A stretch of DNA of 64,000 nt from an uncultured Blastocatellia bacterium (GCA_946480785.1 CAMLLD010000028.1:1-64000); one strand, 5' to 3'. Positions 20,119-28,157 are shown, numbered from the stretch's first letter. Notes: generated from the sequence alone by a model not told the origin. Numbers and translations: made by a program.

Positions 20119-22137
20119 ATGAACCTCTTACTTAAACTCACCATCGCTTCACTACTGGTTTTCAACACCGCTGCGGTATTGGCCCAACAATCGGCTCAGC
20201 AACAGAAGCTCGTAGAGCAGGGCATCGCGGTCGAGTTCACCCTCGATCCGCCGGCAGCGAACGCGAAGGTCAAAGCCGGTGAAGACGCGAACATCAAATT
20301 CAAAGTTACTGACACAGCTACCGGCGCGCCCGTGAAAGGTCTGAATCTCTCGGCCTGGATCAGTTTGCGTGCGCGGGAAGAGAAACTCGCGGACGCGGAA
20401 CAGTGTCACGAGAAGATTCGCTCGTATTTGACGGGCAGCATGCGCGCGCGCCCGGACGTCGATCTAAATTCATATTACTTACTCGCTTTAAATAAAACGC
20501 CGGATATTTCCGTGATCGATCCGCTGCTCGGTTTTGGCGGCAGCAAACTGTTGACGCTCGTGATGCTGAAGAGTCCAGGCGAAGACTGGGTGTTGACCGG
20601 CGATCGCGAGAAGCTGTTTGTGACGTTGCCACTCGTGAATCAGGTGGCGGTGATCGACACACGCAGTTGGAAAGTCGCGAAGTACATCGATACCGGCGCG
20701 AAGCCGACGACCATCGTGCTGCAACCGGACCAGAAATACATTTGGGTCGGAAACGACGAAGGCAACGGCGTCACGGTGATCGACGCGGGTACGTTGAAAG
20801 TGGCGGCGCAGATTGCGACGGGCACGGGACATCACGAGCTTGCCGTCGGCAGTGATAACCAGTTTGCGTTTGTGTCGAACCGCGAGAGCGCGACCGTCTC
20901 AGTGATCGACGTCGCGAAGCTCGAGAAGATCAGGGACGTGAAAGTTGGTCCAAATCCGGTTTCGCTCGCGTTGTCTGAATTGAGCAAGGCTGCGTACGCG
21001 GTCAGTGAAACGGATGGCTCGGTGGCGGTGATCGATCCGCGCGCTGAGCTCGCGAAGCGGATTGAAGGAGAAGCGGGATCGCGTGTGATTCGATTCACGG
21101 ATGACGGGCGTTATGGTTTTGTCATCAACACGCGCGAGAACCTCGTCAGTATTTTCGACGCTGCTTCGAATCGACTGCTGCATGAAGTGAAAGTCGGCAA
21201 CGCGCCGGACCAGATCGTTTTCAGCGACACGTATGCTTTCGTTCGTTCGCTCGCGACGGAGATCGTGACGATGATTCGTCTGGCGACGATTGGTAAAGAG
21301 ATCGACGTGAATAGTTTTCCCGGGGGGCAGGGAATACCCGGCAACGGCTCGATGCCTGTGCGGGCGGCTTCAATCGTGCCGGCACCGGAAGGGAACGCGG
21401 TCATCATCGCGAATCCGGTTGACCGCGTTCTCTACTACTACAGTGAAGGTATGGCCGCGCCGATGGGCAACTTTCAAAACTATCGCCGTGAGCCGATGGC
21501 CGTGGCAGTTGTCGATCGCAGTTTGCGCGAAACGTCGGCCGGCGTTTACTCGACGATGGTGAAGCTGCCGGCGAGTGGTAATTACGACGTCGCGTTTCTC
21601 ACTGATTCGCCACGCATCGCACACTGTTTCAACGCGAACGCGGAACCGAATCCGTTGTTGAAAGAAGACGCAGCGGTGGCGTTGCGTATCGAGCACGAGA
21701 CTAAAGAGCGTGAGGTGCGCGTCGGGCAGAAGTTCTCGCTGCGTTTCAAGCTCATCGATACGAACACGAATAAACCGAAAGATGACTTGCGCGACGTGCG
21801 TGTGCTGACTTTTCTAGCGCCTGGTACGTGGCAACGCCGCGACATCGCAAGGTCGATCGGTCACGGAGAGTACACGATCGATCTCACGGTTCCGCAAAGC
21901 GGCGTCTACATGGTCTTCGTCGAATCCTCCTCGATGCACGTCCGCTACCAGGACCTGCCGCACTTGATGTTATCGGCTGTTGGCGAGGAAAGCGGTGTCG
22001 CGGCCGTAACGTACACCTGTCCGATGCACCCCGAGGTTAAGTCGAAGAAGCGCGGCAAGTGTCCGAAGTGCAAGATGACACTGGTCCCCGACTCATCTTC
22101 AACACCCACGCCCTCGACCGCCGATCGTGGCAAGTAA
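20119..22137 (+). CDS. secreted YVTN beta-propeller protein with heavy-metal-binding tail
   Basis: Start ATG 20119 has GGAGACAG upstream; a longer frame to 20017 lacks support. The 672-aa product has a signal peptide (LLVFNTAAVLAQQ), an immunoglobulin-like region (about 30-110; IKFKVTDTATGAPVKGLNLSAWI), a YncE/YVTN propeller (about 115-420; repeated VAVIDTRSWKV, VTVIDAGTLKV, VSVIDVAKLEK, VAVIDPRAELA), a second Ig/FixH-like region (about 530-625) and a C-terminal HMBD domain at 631-657 (YTCPMHPEV...GKCPKCKMTLVP) with two Cys pairs and a His. HMBD modules occur in copper and other metal handling proteins. It is downstream of the oxidase under the sigma-54 promoter, so I infer a metal-delivery or docking partner. 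Confidence 0.85.
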   Translation: MNLLLKLTIASLLVFNTAAVLAQQSAQQQKLVEQGIAVEFTLDPPAANAKVKAGEDANIKFKVTDTATGAPVKGLNLSAWISLRAREEKLADAEQCHEKIRSYLTGSMRARPDVDLNSYYLLALNKTPDISVIDPLLGFGGSKLLTLVMLKSPGEDWVLTGDREKLFVTLPLVNQVAVIDTRSWKVAKYIDTGAKPTTIVLQPDQKYIWVGNDEGNGVTVIDAGTLKVAAQIATGTGHHELAVGSDNQFAFVSNRESATVSVIDVAKLEKIRDVKVGPNPVSLALSELSKAAYAVSETDGSVAVIDPRAELAKRIEGEAGSRVIRFTDDGRYGFVINTRENLVSIFDAASNRLLHEVKVGNAPDQIVFSDTYAFVRSLATEIVTMIRLATIGKEIDVNSFPGGQGIPGNGSMPVRAASIVPAPEGNAVIIANPVDRVLYYYSEGMAAPMGNFQNYRREPMAVAVVDRSLRETSAGVYSTMVKLPASGNYDVAFLTDSPRIAHCFNANAEPNPLLKEDAAVALRIEHETKEREVRVGQKFSLRFKLIDTNTNKPKDDLRDVRVLTFLAPGTWQRRDIARSIGHGEYTIDLTVPQSGVYMVFVESSSMHVRYQDLPHLMLSAVGEESGVAAVTYTCPMHPEVKSKKRGKCPKCKMTLVPDSSSTPTPSTADRGK

Positions 22138-22172
22138 CACCGTTCTAAGTTATACCGTTTCCGAACGTCAGT

Positions 22173-22288
22173 ACTGGATCAGTTTGGGTTGAGCGCCTCC
22201 CTGGAGTGCGGTGCCTTAGCACCGCTTTGGCCAAAGCGCCGACAAGTCGGCCCACTCCAGGGAGGCGCTCAACCCAAACTGACCCAGT
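22173..22288 (+). repeat. 115-bp palindromic element, copy 2
   Basis: Reverse-complement copy of the element at 10372-10486. It starts ACTGGATCAGTTTGGGTTGA and ends GACCCAGT, with the same inner hairpins CGGTGCCTTAGCACCG and CGCCGACAAGTCGGC around CTTTGGCCAAAG. It begins 35 bases after the stop of the YVTN-metal-binding gene. Relative to the gene it follows, its orientation equals that of copy 1, which suggests a constraint such as terminator use or insertion preference for 3' ends. Confidence 0.85.
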
Positions 22289-22377
22289 GCCCCGAACGAC
22301 ATAGGCGTTGACCAGGTCTTGTACAGCTTATAGAGTAACGCCGCCAGTTCGATTCAACCTCAAAGGAGAAATCGTCA

Positions 22378-22629
22378 ATGAAACGCTTCGCATTAGCCAT
22401 CGTCCTCGCATGTATCCTCTCAGCTTCCGCCCTCGCCGACGACGGCAACATGGGCTCCGGCGGTTTTACGGATGACGGGAATATGGGCGGTGGCAACATC
22501 ACAGCTAGCGACGGCAACATGGGACAAGGTGGTTTTCAGGACGACGGGAATATGGGAAACGGTGGTCTCACAGGTGAGGGGACTGACGCCTCAGTAATTC
22601 TAATGACGATCCTCGATCTGGCGTTCTAG
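22378..22629 (+). CDS. small secreted DGNMG-repeat protein
   Basis: An 83-aa product with a signal peptide (RFALAIVLACILSASALA) and a mature part of about 60 residues built from four near-identical units of the form DDGNMGxGGF/N/L (DDGNMGSGGF, DDGNMGGGNI, SDGNMGQGGF, DDGNMGNGGL). It then ends in a hydrophobic tail, ASVILMTILDLAF. AAAGGAGAAA precedes the ATG. The repeats are rich in Asp, Asn, Met and Gly, a composition compatible with metal (Ca or Cu) binding or with a flexible surface peptide. No family is recognised. It lies just past the copper-oxidase operon. Confidence 0.7.
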   Translation: MKRFALAIVLACILSASALADDGNMGSGGFTDDGNMGGGNITASDGNMGQGGFQDDGNMGNGGLTGEGTDASVILMTILDLAF

Positions 22630-22639
22630 TTTCGGTTAG

Positions 22640-22669
22640 GTAGGACAGGCATGAAAGGGCCTGTCCTAC
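22640..22669. terminator. bidirectional terminator hairpin
   Basis: GTAGGACAGGC and GCCTGTCCTAC form a perfect 11-base stem with an eight-base loop between two convergent genes. A short TTCT follows on the plus strand. It is placed to end transcription of both neighbours. Confidence 0.7.
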
Positions 22670-22686
22670 TTCTCGGCGAAGACGCT

Positions 22687-23082
22687 TTAGTCGTGACGTG
22701 CTCGACGCCGATCGCGGTAGAAGTCGCGCACGTCCGCGCGGCGATCGCGACGATCGAATTTCACATCCCGACTGTCGTGCCGAATGTCACGGCTGTCGCT
22801 CCTGATGTCTTTTCGATCGGCGCGCAATTCTGCTCGTGAAGCTCCTTCATGTCGGTCTTCTCTCAGTTCACGAATGTCTCGTTGACGCTCGCGAGCGTCG
22901 GCGCGCAAGTCGCGTCGATCCGAGCGGATGTCTCTTGTATCAGAGCGAATGTCGCGGCGGTCCTCACGCAGGTCCCGGCGTTCACCGCGATCGATATGCC
23001 GCGGTTGGGCCATGACAACGCTGCCTGAAAAACAGATCGTTCCGGCAAGTGATAACACGATGCCCAGTAGTCTTTTCTTCAT
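22687..23082 (-). CDS. secreted Arg/Asp-rich protein
   Basis: A 131-aa product from ATG 23082; the frame runs to 23157 but GAGG lies directly upstream of this ATG and the signal peptide (LLGIVLSLAGTICFSGSVVMAQ) then starts at the normal place. The mature protein is almost only Arg, Asp, Glu, Leu, Ile and Ala in a repeating RRDIRSDTRDIRSDRRDLRAD pattern. The alternating plus and minus charges suggest a long single alpha-helix or a disordered polyampholyte held by salt bridges. Similar proteins occur in many Gram-negative genomes without known function. It ends at a shared terminator with the DGNMG gene. Confidence 0.7.
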   Translation of the reverse strand: MKKRLLGIVLSLAGTICFSGSVVMAQPRHIDRGERRDLREDRRDIRSDTRDIRSDRRDLRADARERQRDIRELREDRHEGASRAELRADRKDIRSDSRDIRHDSRDVKFDRRDRRADVRDFYRDRRRARHD

Positions 23083-23244
23083 CCTCAAGTCCTCCATTCC
23101 ACAAATAGTTGTTGGTGATGCTTCGACGGAAGCTATGGAGGAGAGACGCAATTTCACTGTTAACGCACTAAGGGCGTTTCAGCATCGCATTCGGCGAAGC
23201 CTCTTAACCACCTTGCTGCGGAATTAGACGCGGCGCCGGCTCAA

Positions 23245-23278
23245 GGAGCCGAGATTTCTTTCGCGGGTGCTCGGCTCC
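23245..23278 (-). terminator. hairpin downstream of the 127-aa gene
   Basis: GGAGCCGAG and CTCGGCTCC form a nine-base stem with a 16-base loop, seven bases after the minus-strand stop. No clear T-run follows on the minus strand, so termination strength is uncertain. Confidence 0.4.
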
Positions 23279-23284
23279 AATACT

Positions 23285-23668
23285 TTAACTTAGGTTAGCG
23301 TACACGATAATCGGTAAGGCGTCTGAGGGGGCACCGTTCAGATTACTACTGATGATATTGTTCATATTCACCCGCACCATCTGCCCGGTAAAGCTCACCA
23401 CATACGACGTATTCTTGTTTCCCCAGACCGCGGTTACGGTCCCATTAACAGACATCGCCGAATTCTGGGCAGGTGTCATCTTGACTGCGCTGGTGCTTCC
23501 GACCGGAATAGTGGCGGTGCCAAGATTGTCAATGTCGGTGCCGCCCCCGTAATTTACCCGAACCTGTAAATTATCGCCCTGTTCAACAACGTCCCAAACA
23601 AACGTCAAGTCCGGTGAAGTATTCGAACTTCTTGTTGCGCTCAGACCTGTGGCTACCTGGTTTCCCAT
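23285..23668 (-). CDS. hypothetical beta-rich protein, 127 aa
   Basis: Start ATG 23668 is fixed by AAGAAGGAG seven to twelve bases upstream; the frame upstream is open but unsupported. There is no signal peptide. The protein is rich in Thr, Ser, Val, Asn and short alternating strands (LTFVWDVVEQGDNLQVRVNYGGGT, TVTAVWGNKNTSYVVSFTGQMVRVN), suggesting a beta-sandwich, perhaps a small lectin-like or phage-tail-like fold. No family is recognised. It is on the same strand as the large helical protein upstream, separated by 109 bp, and has its own good ribosome site. Confidence 0.6.
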   Translation of the reverse strand: MGNQVATGLSATRSSNTSPDLTFVWDVVEQGDNLQVRVNYGGGTDIDNLGTATIPVGSTSAVKMTPAQNSAMSVNGTVTAVWGNKNTSYVVSFTGQMVRVNMNNIISSNLNGAPSDALPIIVYANLS

Positions 23669-23777
23669 GACAGATTTCTCCTTCTTGATGAGGTGTAAGA
23701 TCAAGCGTTCATCAGCTTCCACCAATTAACGCGAGAACTACTTCGGAAAACCACCATGTCTAATTGGAGTGAGATTT

Positions 23778-25457
23778 TCAGCGAGCAGAAACTTTCTTCG
23801 CCTGACGCTCCGCCTTCGGCGGGGGTTTGTGAGGAGGAGCTTTTTCTTTAGCGAGTTCTGACATGGCCATCGACGCGCCCAACAGAACCGCGGCTTTGAT
23901 ACCAGGGCGATTGACGTTAGTGATCAAATTCAGCGCGTCGCCACCGCTGCTTTTGACCAGGAATTGCACGACCGGAATCAGACGCCAGGCGACCGCAACA
24001 GTGTTGTGGTTTTCGAAGTCGAACCGCGGTTGAGTATCGGTCTCTCCTTCCTGCTGAAACAGATAACGATCCGTCACGTCCATCGAGGACCGAAGTAAGT
24101 CGAGCACCATCGTCGAATCGATCTGTCGTGAAATGTCGGCGGCCTGAAGAAAGGCGACTGCCTTTGGGCTGCCGTTGTCCGCCGAGGCGATCTGCTTAAC
24201 ACTTTCAAGCAGTATTTCCTTTGAGCGATTCATGTCATTAGCTTTCAGGTATCCGAGCGCGATTTCCTGCAAGGCGGTGGCGCGGCGTAGTGGCGAAGTG
24301 ATCTCACGAGCAGCTTTCTCCGCCACTACATTGTTCGTCTTCTTTACGGCGTTAGTAACTATGTCGGCAAGGAGCTCGTCACGCCAGACCTGATTTGTCG
24401 CATCGTCAGAAATCTCCTTCACGAGGCTCAGCGCCAGCTCGAGCTTACCCTTTTCGATCGCAAGTTGGACGGCTTCTGAGAGGAGCTCATCTTTCAACGG
24501 CTGATTTGGCGCTGAATGAGCCTCGCTGATCGCTTGTCCCAAGGGATCATCGCTTTGCTTGATCCGCTCTTCGATGCGATCTCTTTCCTGTTTGCCCTTA
24601 CCGGTTTGCGTGCTTAGCGAAACAAGCTGGATCTGAGCCTGCGGATATGATGAAGGCAAAGCAGCTTGAATTTGCGGAAGACTTCCCGAAAGCAGATCGT
24701 AGGCCTCTGTCGCCGCTTGTAGATCTGACATCAGGCTCTGGTTCGAGGTTGCAGACAGGACCAGTAATAAGAACCGCTTTTTTAGTCCATCCGGATTGTC
24801 TGGACGCAGATAAAAACTCTGCAACCAAAACAAGTCGTCCACGAGGTGACTGCTCGGCTGAACCTCTTCCGCATCCAGGATGGCGGTGAGCATGCCCGGG
24901 ATCAGCGCCGGCTGTTGCGCCTGCAGCTTGATAAGAAACGCTGTCAACTCTGTGCCCGAGAACTGTCCGCCAACAATATTGCTCTCGGCGGTCTGCACCG
25001 CAGCGCCAGCGCCATTCTGAGCGCTCAGCATTGTGTTCGCGACGTCGAGCGAAGTTTGTTCACTCTTCGCAAACCGGTCAGCGTACTTCTTAACGAGTTC
25101 CGGCGAATGGAGCTGAGCGAGCGCCAACAGATCACGACGGAAACTGTTCCGGTACAAAGGCAGCAGGTTCTTCTCGTTGGCTAACAGATCTTCCAGTGAG
25201 TCCGCGGTGGCCGTGACGGCAGGCTCGGTGTCTGGTCCAAGCTTTCCCGACCACAACGAGGTGGCATACCGAATACGGATGAAGATCCTCAAGGTTGGTT
25301 CATCGATTTTTCCTATCTGCTGGCGCAGGTCAAATACAAGGTTCCGGGCTTCTTCGAGGTAAGGATTGTTATTCTCTTCCTGCTTCGGGACAACCTGGGC
25401 ATAGCAAGTTGAAACTGCCGCAAATGCACCGAACAGTAAACAGAATATCCTGCGCAT
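23778..25457 (-). CDS. secreted all-helical solenoid-like protein, 559 aa
   Basis: ATG 25457 gives a clear signal peptide (RRIFCLLFGAFAAVSTCYAQ), while the longer frame to 25550 runs into the upstream gene. The mature protein is Leu/Ala/Glu-rich and helical throughout, with paired helices about 35-40 residues apart (EARNLVFDLRQQIGKI; LLSEAVQLAIEKGKLELALSLVKEI; RATALQEIALGYLKANDMNRSKEILLESV) that resemble TPR or similar alpha-solenoid repeats. The C-terminus is Pro/Lys-rich (KEKAPPHKPPPKAERQAKK). No catalytic motif is seen. It follows the thioredoxin-like gene by 14 bp and belongs to that operon. Confidence 0.7.
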   Translation of the reverse strand: MRRIFCLLFGAFAAVSTCYAQVVPKQEENNNPYLEEARNLVFDLRQQIGKIDEPTLRIFIRIRYATSLWSGKLGPDTEPAVTATADSLEDLLANEKNLLPLYRNSFRRDLLALAQLHSPELVKKYADRFAKSEQTSLDVANTMLSAQNGAGAAVQTAESNIVGGQFSGTELTAFLIKLQAQQPALIPGMLTAILDAEEVQPSSHLVDDLFWLQSFYLRPDNPDGLKKRFLLLVLSATSNQSLMSDLQAATEAYDLLSGSLPQIQAALPSSYPQAQIQLVSLSTQTGKGKQERDRIEERIKQSDDPLGQAISEAHSAPNQPLKDELLSEAVQLAIEKGKLELALSLVKEISDDATNQVWRDELLADIVTNAVKKTNNVVAEKAAREITSPLRRATALQEIALGYLKANDMNRSKEILLESVKQIASADNGSPKAVAFLQAADISRQIDSTMVLDLLRSSMDVTDRYLFQQEGETDTQPRFDFENHNTVAVAWRLIPVVQFLVKSSGGDALNLITNVNRPGIKAAVLLGASMAMSELAKEKAPPHKPPPKAERQAKKVSAR

Positions 25458-25471
25458 CGATCTCACTTCAT

Positions 25472-26068
25472 TCAGTGTGTCATGGCGGTCACACCGGAAA
25501 ACGACACTCCGAAAAATTCGCTGGCAGCACTCAGCGACGAATTGTCCCACTTACCCATCCAATGCTTTCGTACCGTACCGTCATTCGAGATCACAAGCGT
25601 AATCGGGGTGGCGATAAGCTTATAGTCTTTCATGACGCTCTCGGGCACAAACACAACGTCAACGGACTGATCGATTGCATTAGTTCGCAAATAGGATCGC
25701 ACGCTGTCGGCGCTTACCGAATCACTGACCAAGGCCGTCACAGCAAATCTCTCACGATCACCTTTTCTGATTAGCTCGGTCCAATAGGGCAGTTGTTCTT
25801 TAGTGAACGGACAGGTCGGCGAAAGGAAAAGAAGAACACGGGATGGTCCCTGGCCAGTGTACGTTACCTCAGCCGGCCGGTGTGACAGATCAAAGCCGGT
25901 AAACCCTTTCACCCTTGCGCCATCTTCGATTGTTGTTGGTACTGTGCGTTGTAGCAGGGAACGCATGCGCAGGTTTTGCACGACCAAGCCGACGTTCAGG
26001 ACGACCATGATGGCGCACAGCAACCAGGGCAGGACATACTTCACCGCGGAGTTTTCAAGCGCTCTCAT
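25472..26068 (-). CDS. membrane-anchored thioredoxin-like protein, single Cys
   Basis: A 198-aa product with an N-terminal membrane anchor (VLPWLLCAIMVVLNVGLVVQ) and an outward-facing redoxin-like domain. The segment RVLLFLSPTCPFTKEQLPYW sits where TlpA/MauD-type thioredoxins have CPxC, but here the second Cys is Thr, so it is a monothiol site. The cis-Pro region is ATPITLVISNDGTVRKHWMG near residue 155. A monothiol protein cannot run a normal disulfide exchange alone; it may form mixed disulfides or be a peroxiredoxin-like or non-redox member. It sits next to two genes for small Cys-rich exported peptides, which are plausible partners. Confidence 0.75.
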   Translation of the reverse strand: MRALENSAVKYVLPWLLCAIMVVLNVGLVVQNLRMRSLLQRTVPTTIEDGARVKGFTGFDLSHRPAEVTYTGQGPSRVLLFLSPTCPFTKEQLPYWTELIRKGDRERFAVTALVSDSVSADSVRSYLRTNAIDQSVDVVFVPESVMKDYKLIATPITLVISNDGTVRKHWMGKWDNSSLSAASEFFGVSFSGVTAMTH

Positions 26069-26097
26069 TTGTGCACCTGCCTAACAGCTAGCAGTCG

Positions 26098-26328
26098 TTA
26101 ATTTATGTTGCACTCTTTAGATATCACGACCTTTCCGCCCACCGAACAAAAAGCACCGGTTCCGTCTATCCCTACACATTGTCCCGAACAACTGCCAATG
26201 CTTTTAACGGTGCCATCGCTGCAGGTCGCGCTGCACGAGGAGGCATATACAACTACAGGCCGTATCAATAGAAACGCTGAAAGCGCGACACAAATGCAGA
26301 TGATCAAAGCCAGGATTAGATTGCGCAT
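26098..26328 (-). CDS. small exported Cys-rich peptide A
   Basis: A 76-aa product: an N-terminal hydrophobic segment (ILALIICICVALSAFLLIRPVVVYA) and a mature part of about 47 residues with six cysteines (CSATCSDGTVKSIGSCSGQC, then AFC and KEC). AAGGGAAA precedes the ATG. It is a paralogue of the next gene upstream: both share CxATCSDG, a central SC, DGxG and a C-terminal KxCxxN. Function is not known; the pattern fits a disulfide-stabilised extracellular peptide. It lies 30 bp before the thioredoxin-like gene. Confidence 0.65.
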   Translation of the reverse strand: MRNLILALIICICVALSAFLLIRPVVVYASSCSATCSDGTVKSIGSCSGQCVGIDGTGAFCSVGGKVVISKECNIN

Positions 26329-26347
26329 GACTTGTTTTTCCCTTCGC

Positions 26348-26587
26348 CTAGTTGACAGGGCAGGCCTTTAACTGTGTCTGAGAGGTCGCGGTCTGTTTAT
26401 AAGTGACACCAGCTCCATCTTCAGCCACGCAACTGTACACACTAGAAACTGTTATCCGGCTACCGTCGCTGCAGGTAGCAGTGCATGTCGCTGCCAGCAC
26501 AACTGGCGGTCGCATTAAAAGGAACATAGTGATGGCGGCAAGAATGCCAAGCACCACCACTGCCGAGATTCGAATTCTCTGTGGCAT
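26348..26587 (-). CDS. small exported Cys-rich peptide B
   Basis: A 79-aa paralogue of peptide A. The N-terminal segment (ISAVVVLGILAAITMFLLMRPPVVLA) is followed by about 50 residues with four cysteines (ATCTATCSDGSRITV, SSVYSC, KACPVN). It shares the CxATCSDG core and the C-terminal K-x-C-x-x-N with its neighbour but lacks two of the cysteines. The two genes are 19 bp apart, so they arose by tandem duplication and are co-transcribed. No known bacteriocin or toxin signature is recognised. Confidence 0.6.
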   Translation of the reverse strand: MPQRIRISAVVVLGILAAITMFLLMRPPVVLAATCTATCSDGSRITVSSVYSCVAEDGAGVTYKQTATSQTQLKACPVN

Positions 26588-26703
26588 AGGTAATCCGCCG
26601 ATTTATTTGAAGGATTGGTACTGCAGATGCGCGCTGGAAGTAATAAGTGAAGCACGACGGAAAGTCAACTTGTTTTTTTGTTAACTTTCCTTCGTTGCAT
26701 CGC

Positions 26704-28092
26704 TCATTGCGCGCAGGGATCAACCTTCGCAAGCTTCAGTTTGTAACCTTCCATTTTCTGTCCGAGGCGCTGCTGCACGTCCGACAGTTTTCCATTAGGC
26801 ATTACGCCGAGATTCAGATTCTTCGTCTCGCCGCAAAACGGGATCGGTTCGGTGGTTACATTGAACTTACTCATCAACGTCTCGTCGCCGTAAATCGGGA
26901 CACCGTTGACTACGACGAGGGAAACGTCCTGCGGCTTTGATTGGACCAGGCTATCGAATGGCTGCGTTGCATCTCCGCGTAGTAGGAATAAGTCAGCAAA
27001 CAGTCCCGGCTGAATCGATCCCACCTTATCGTCGATGTGGGCAATTCTCGCCGGGATCGAGGTGGCCATTTCGAACAACTGCTGATTCGAGAAGAAGCCG
27101 CCGAGAGAGGTCTTATTAAGTTTGGCTGCATACTGGAGTTCAGCGAGCATGTTTTTCCCTCCCGAAGGCGCCCAATCCGGCGCCAGCGCGATCGAAACAC
27201 CCTCTCTGTAAGCGGCAATCACATCCGTGGTGGTGTGATAGAGAATCATGTTACTTTGCGGCGACCAGATCAGGGCCGTGGCCGCTAATCTCATCTTTGC
27301 AAAATCACTCTTATCAAATGCGACGCCATGGATAACAGCGGTAGTCGGAGCGAGAAATCCGCGCGCTTTAAGCAGATCAAATTCTTTCACTGATTCAGGA
27401 TCTGTCCTCATTCCTTCGGCCACATGGATCAGCACCAGATCCAAGTCTTTCGCCGCAAGTTTCTGCCGTATGGCGGCGGCGGTCGTCTCATTGAAATCAC
27501 GGCCGACACCAAGAACATTCTGGACTCTTTCGTGTCCGTGCCCCGAGTAAAAGCCTGAGTCGATCTCCAGCTTCCGCACCGCGAGTCGAGATAAGCAGGC
27601 AGGAAAAGTCGTGAATGATCTGAGGAGGAAGGTGCCTGAGAAGGTAGTGGTCCCGCCGGTTACTGCCTGCACATCGGCAAACTCGGCGATGTCACAATAA
27701 CCCTGCTGATCATCTTGTATGTTACGAGCCGGCGTTGATATTTGCTGCTTGTACTTGTCCAGCGAGCGCCATTCGTACCGATTGTTAAAGAGTTGCCCCG
27801 CGTCCCATAGTTCAAACATCGCGTACATAGGATGGTTGTGAAGATCAATAAACCCGGGAAAGATGATGTCGTTGGTGTCGATCCAAATGGCATTCTCTTC
27901 ATTCGGAAGCGTTTCTGAGACAGCGCTGATTTTCTTGTGCTTGATTACGACCCAGCCCTTGTTGAGAACCTTCTCTGGAGTAACCACACTACCGCTGATA
28001 ACTATTGTTCGATCCTGCGCATGAATTACCGCGCAGGCGAAGAGCGTGATTAAGCAGACAAATACAAGCCGGCATCTCTTGATTTGAGTCAT
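26704..28092 (-). CDS. secreted amidohydrolase-family protein
   Basis: A 462-aa metal-dependent hydrolase with a signal peptide (LVFVCLITLFACAVIHAQ), so it acts in the periplasm or outside. The fold markers are present in order: beta-sandwich start (IVISGSVVTPEKVLNKGWVVIKHKKI), the HxH metal motif in FPGFIDLHNHP near residue 85, later His residues (VLIHVAEG; VIHGVAFD), a metal Asp in ALAPDWAPSGGKN near residue 308, and KVGSIQPGLFADLFLL. This is the imidazolonepropionase/chlorohydrolase-like branch, usually acting on cyclic amides or amidines. AAGGAG lies eight bases upstream of the ATG. It heads the group of minus-strand genes with the Cys-rich peptides. Confidence 0.85.
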   Translation of the reverse strand: MTQIKRCRLVFVCLITLFACAVIHAQDRTIVISGSVVTPEKVLNKGWVVIKHKKISAVSETLPNEENAIWIDTNDIIFPGFIDLHNHPMYAMFELWDAGQLFNNRYEWRSLDKYKQQISTPARNIQDDQQGYCDIAEFADVQAVTGGTTTFSGTFLLRSFTTFPACLSRLAVRKLEIDSGFYSGHGHERVQNVLGVGRDFNETTAAAIRQKLAAKDLDLVLIHVAEGMRTDPESVKEFDLLKARGFLAPTTAVIHGVAFDKSDFAKMRLAATALIWSPQSNMILYHTTTDVIAAYREGVSIALAPDWAPSGGKNMLAELQYAAKLNKTSLGGFFSNQQLFEMATSIPARIAHIDDKVGSIQPGLFADLFLLRGDATQPFDSLVQSKPQDVSLVVVNGVPIYGDETLMSKFNVTTEPIPFCGETKNLNLGVMPNGKLSDVQQRLGQKMEGYKLKLAKVDPCAQ

Positions 28093-28157
28093 GGGGGCTC
28101 CTTCGTTTCATTGATGTGTAGACCAAGCGTATTGTTTCGAGGCCTGGGTTTGGCAAA

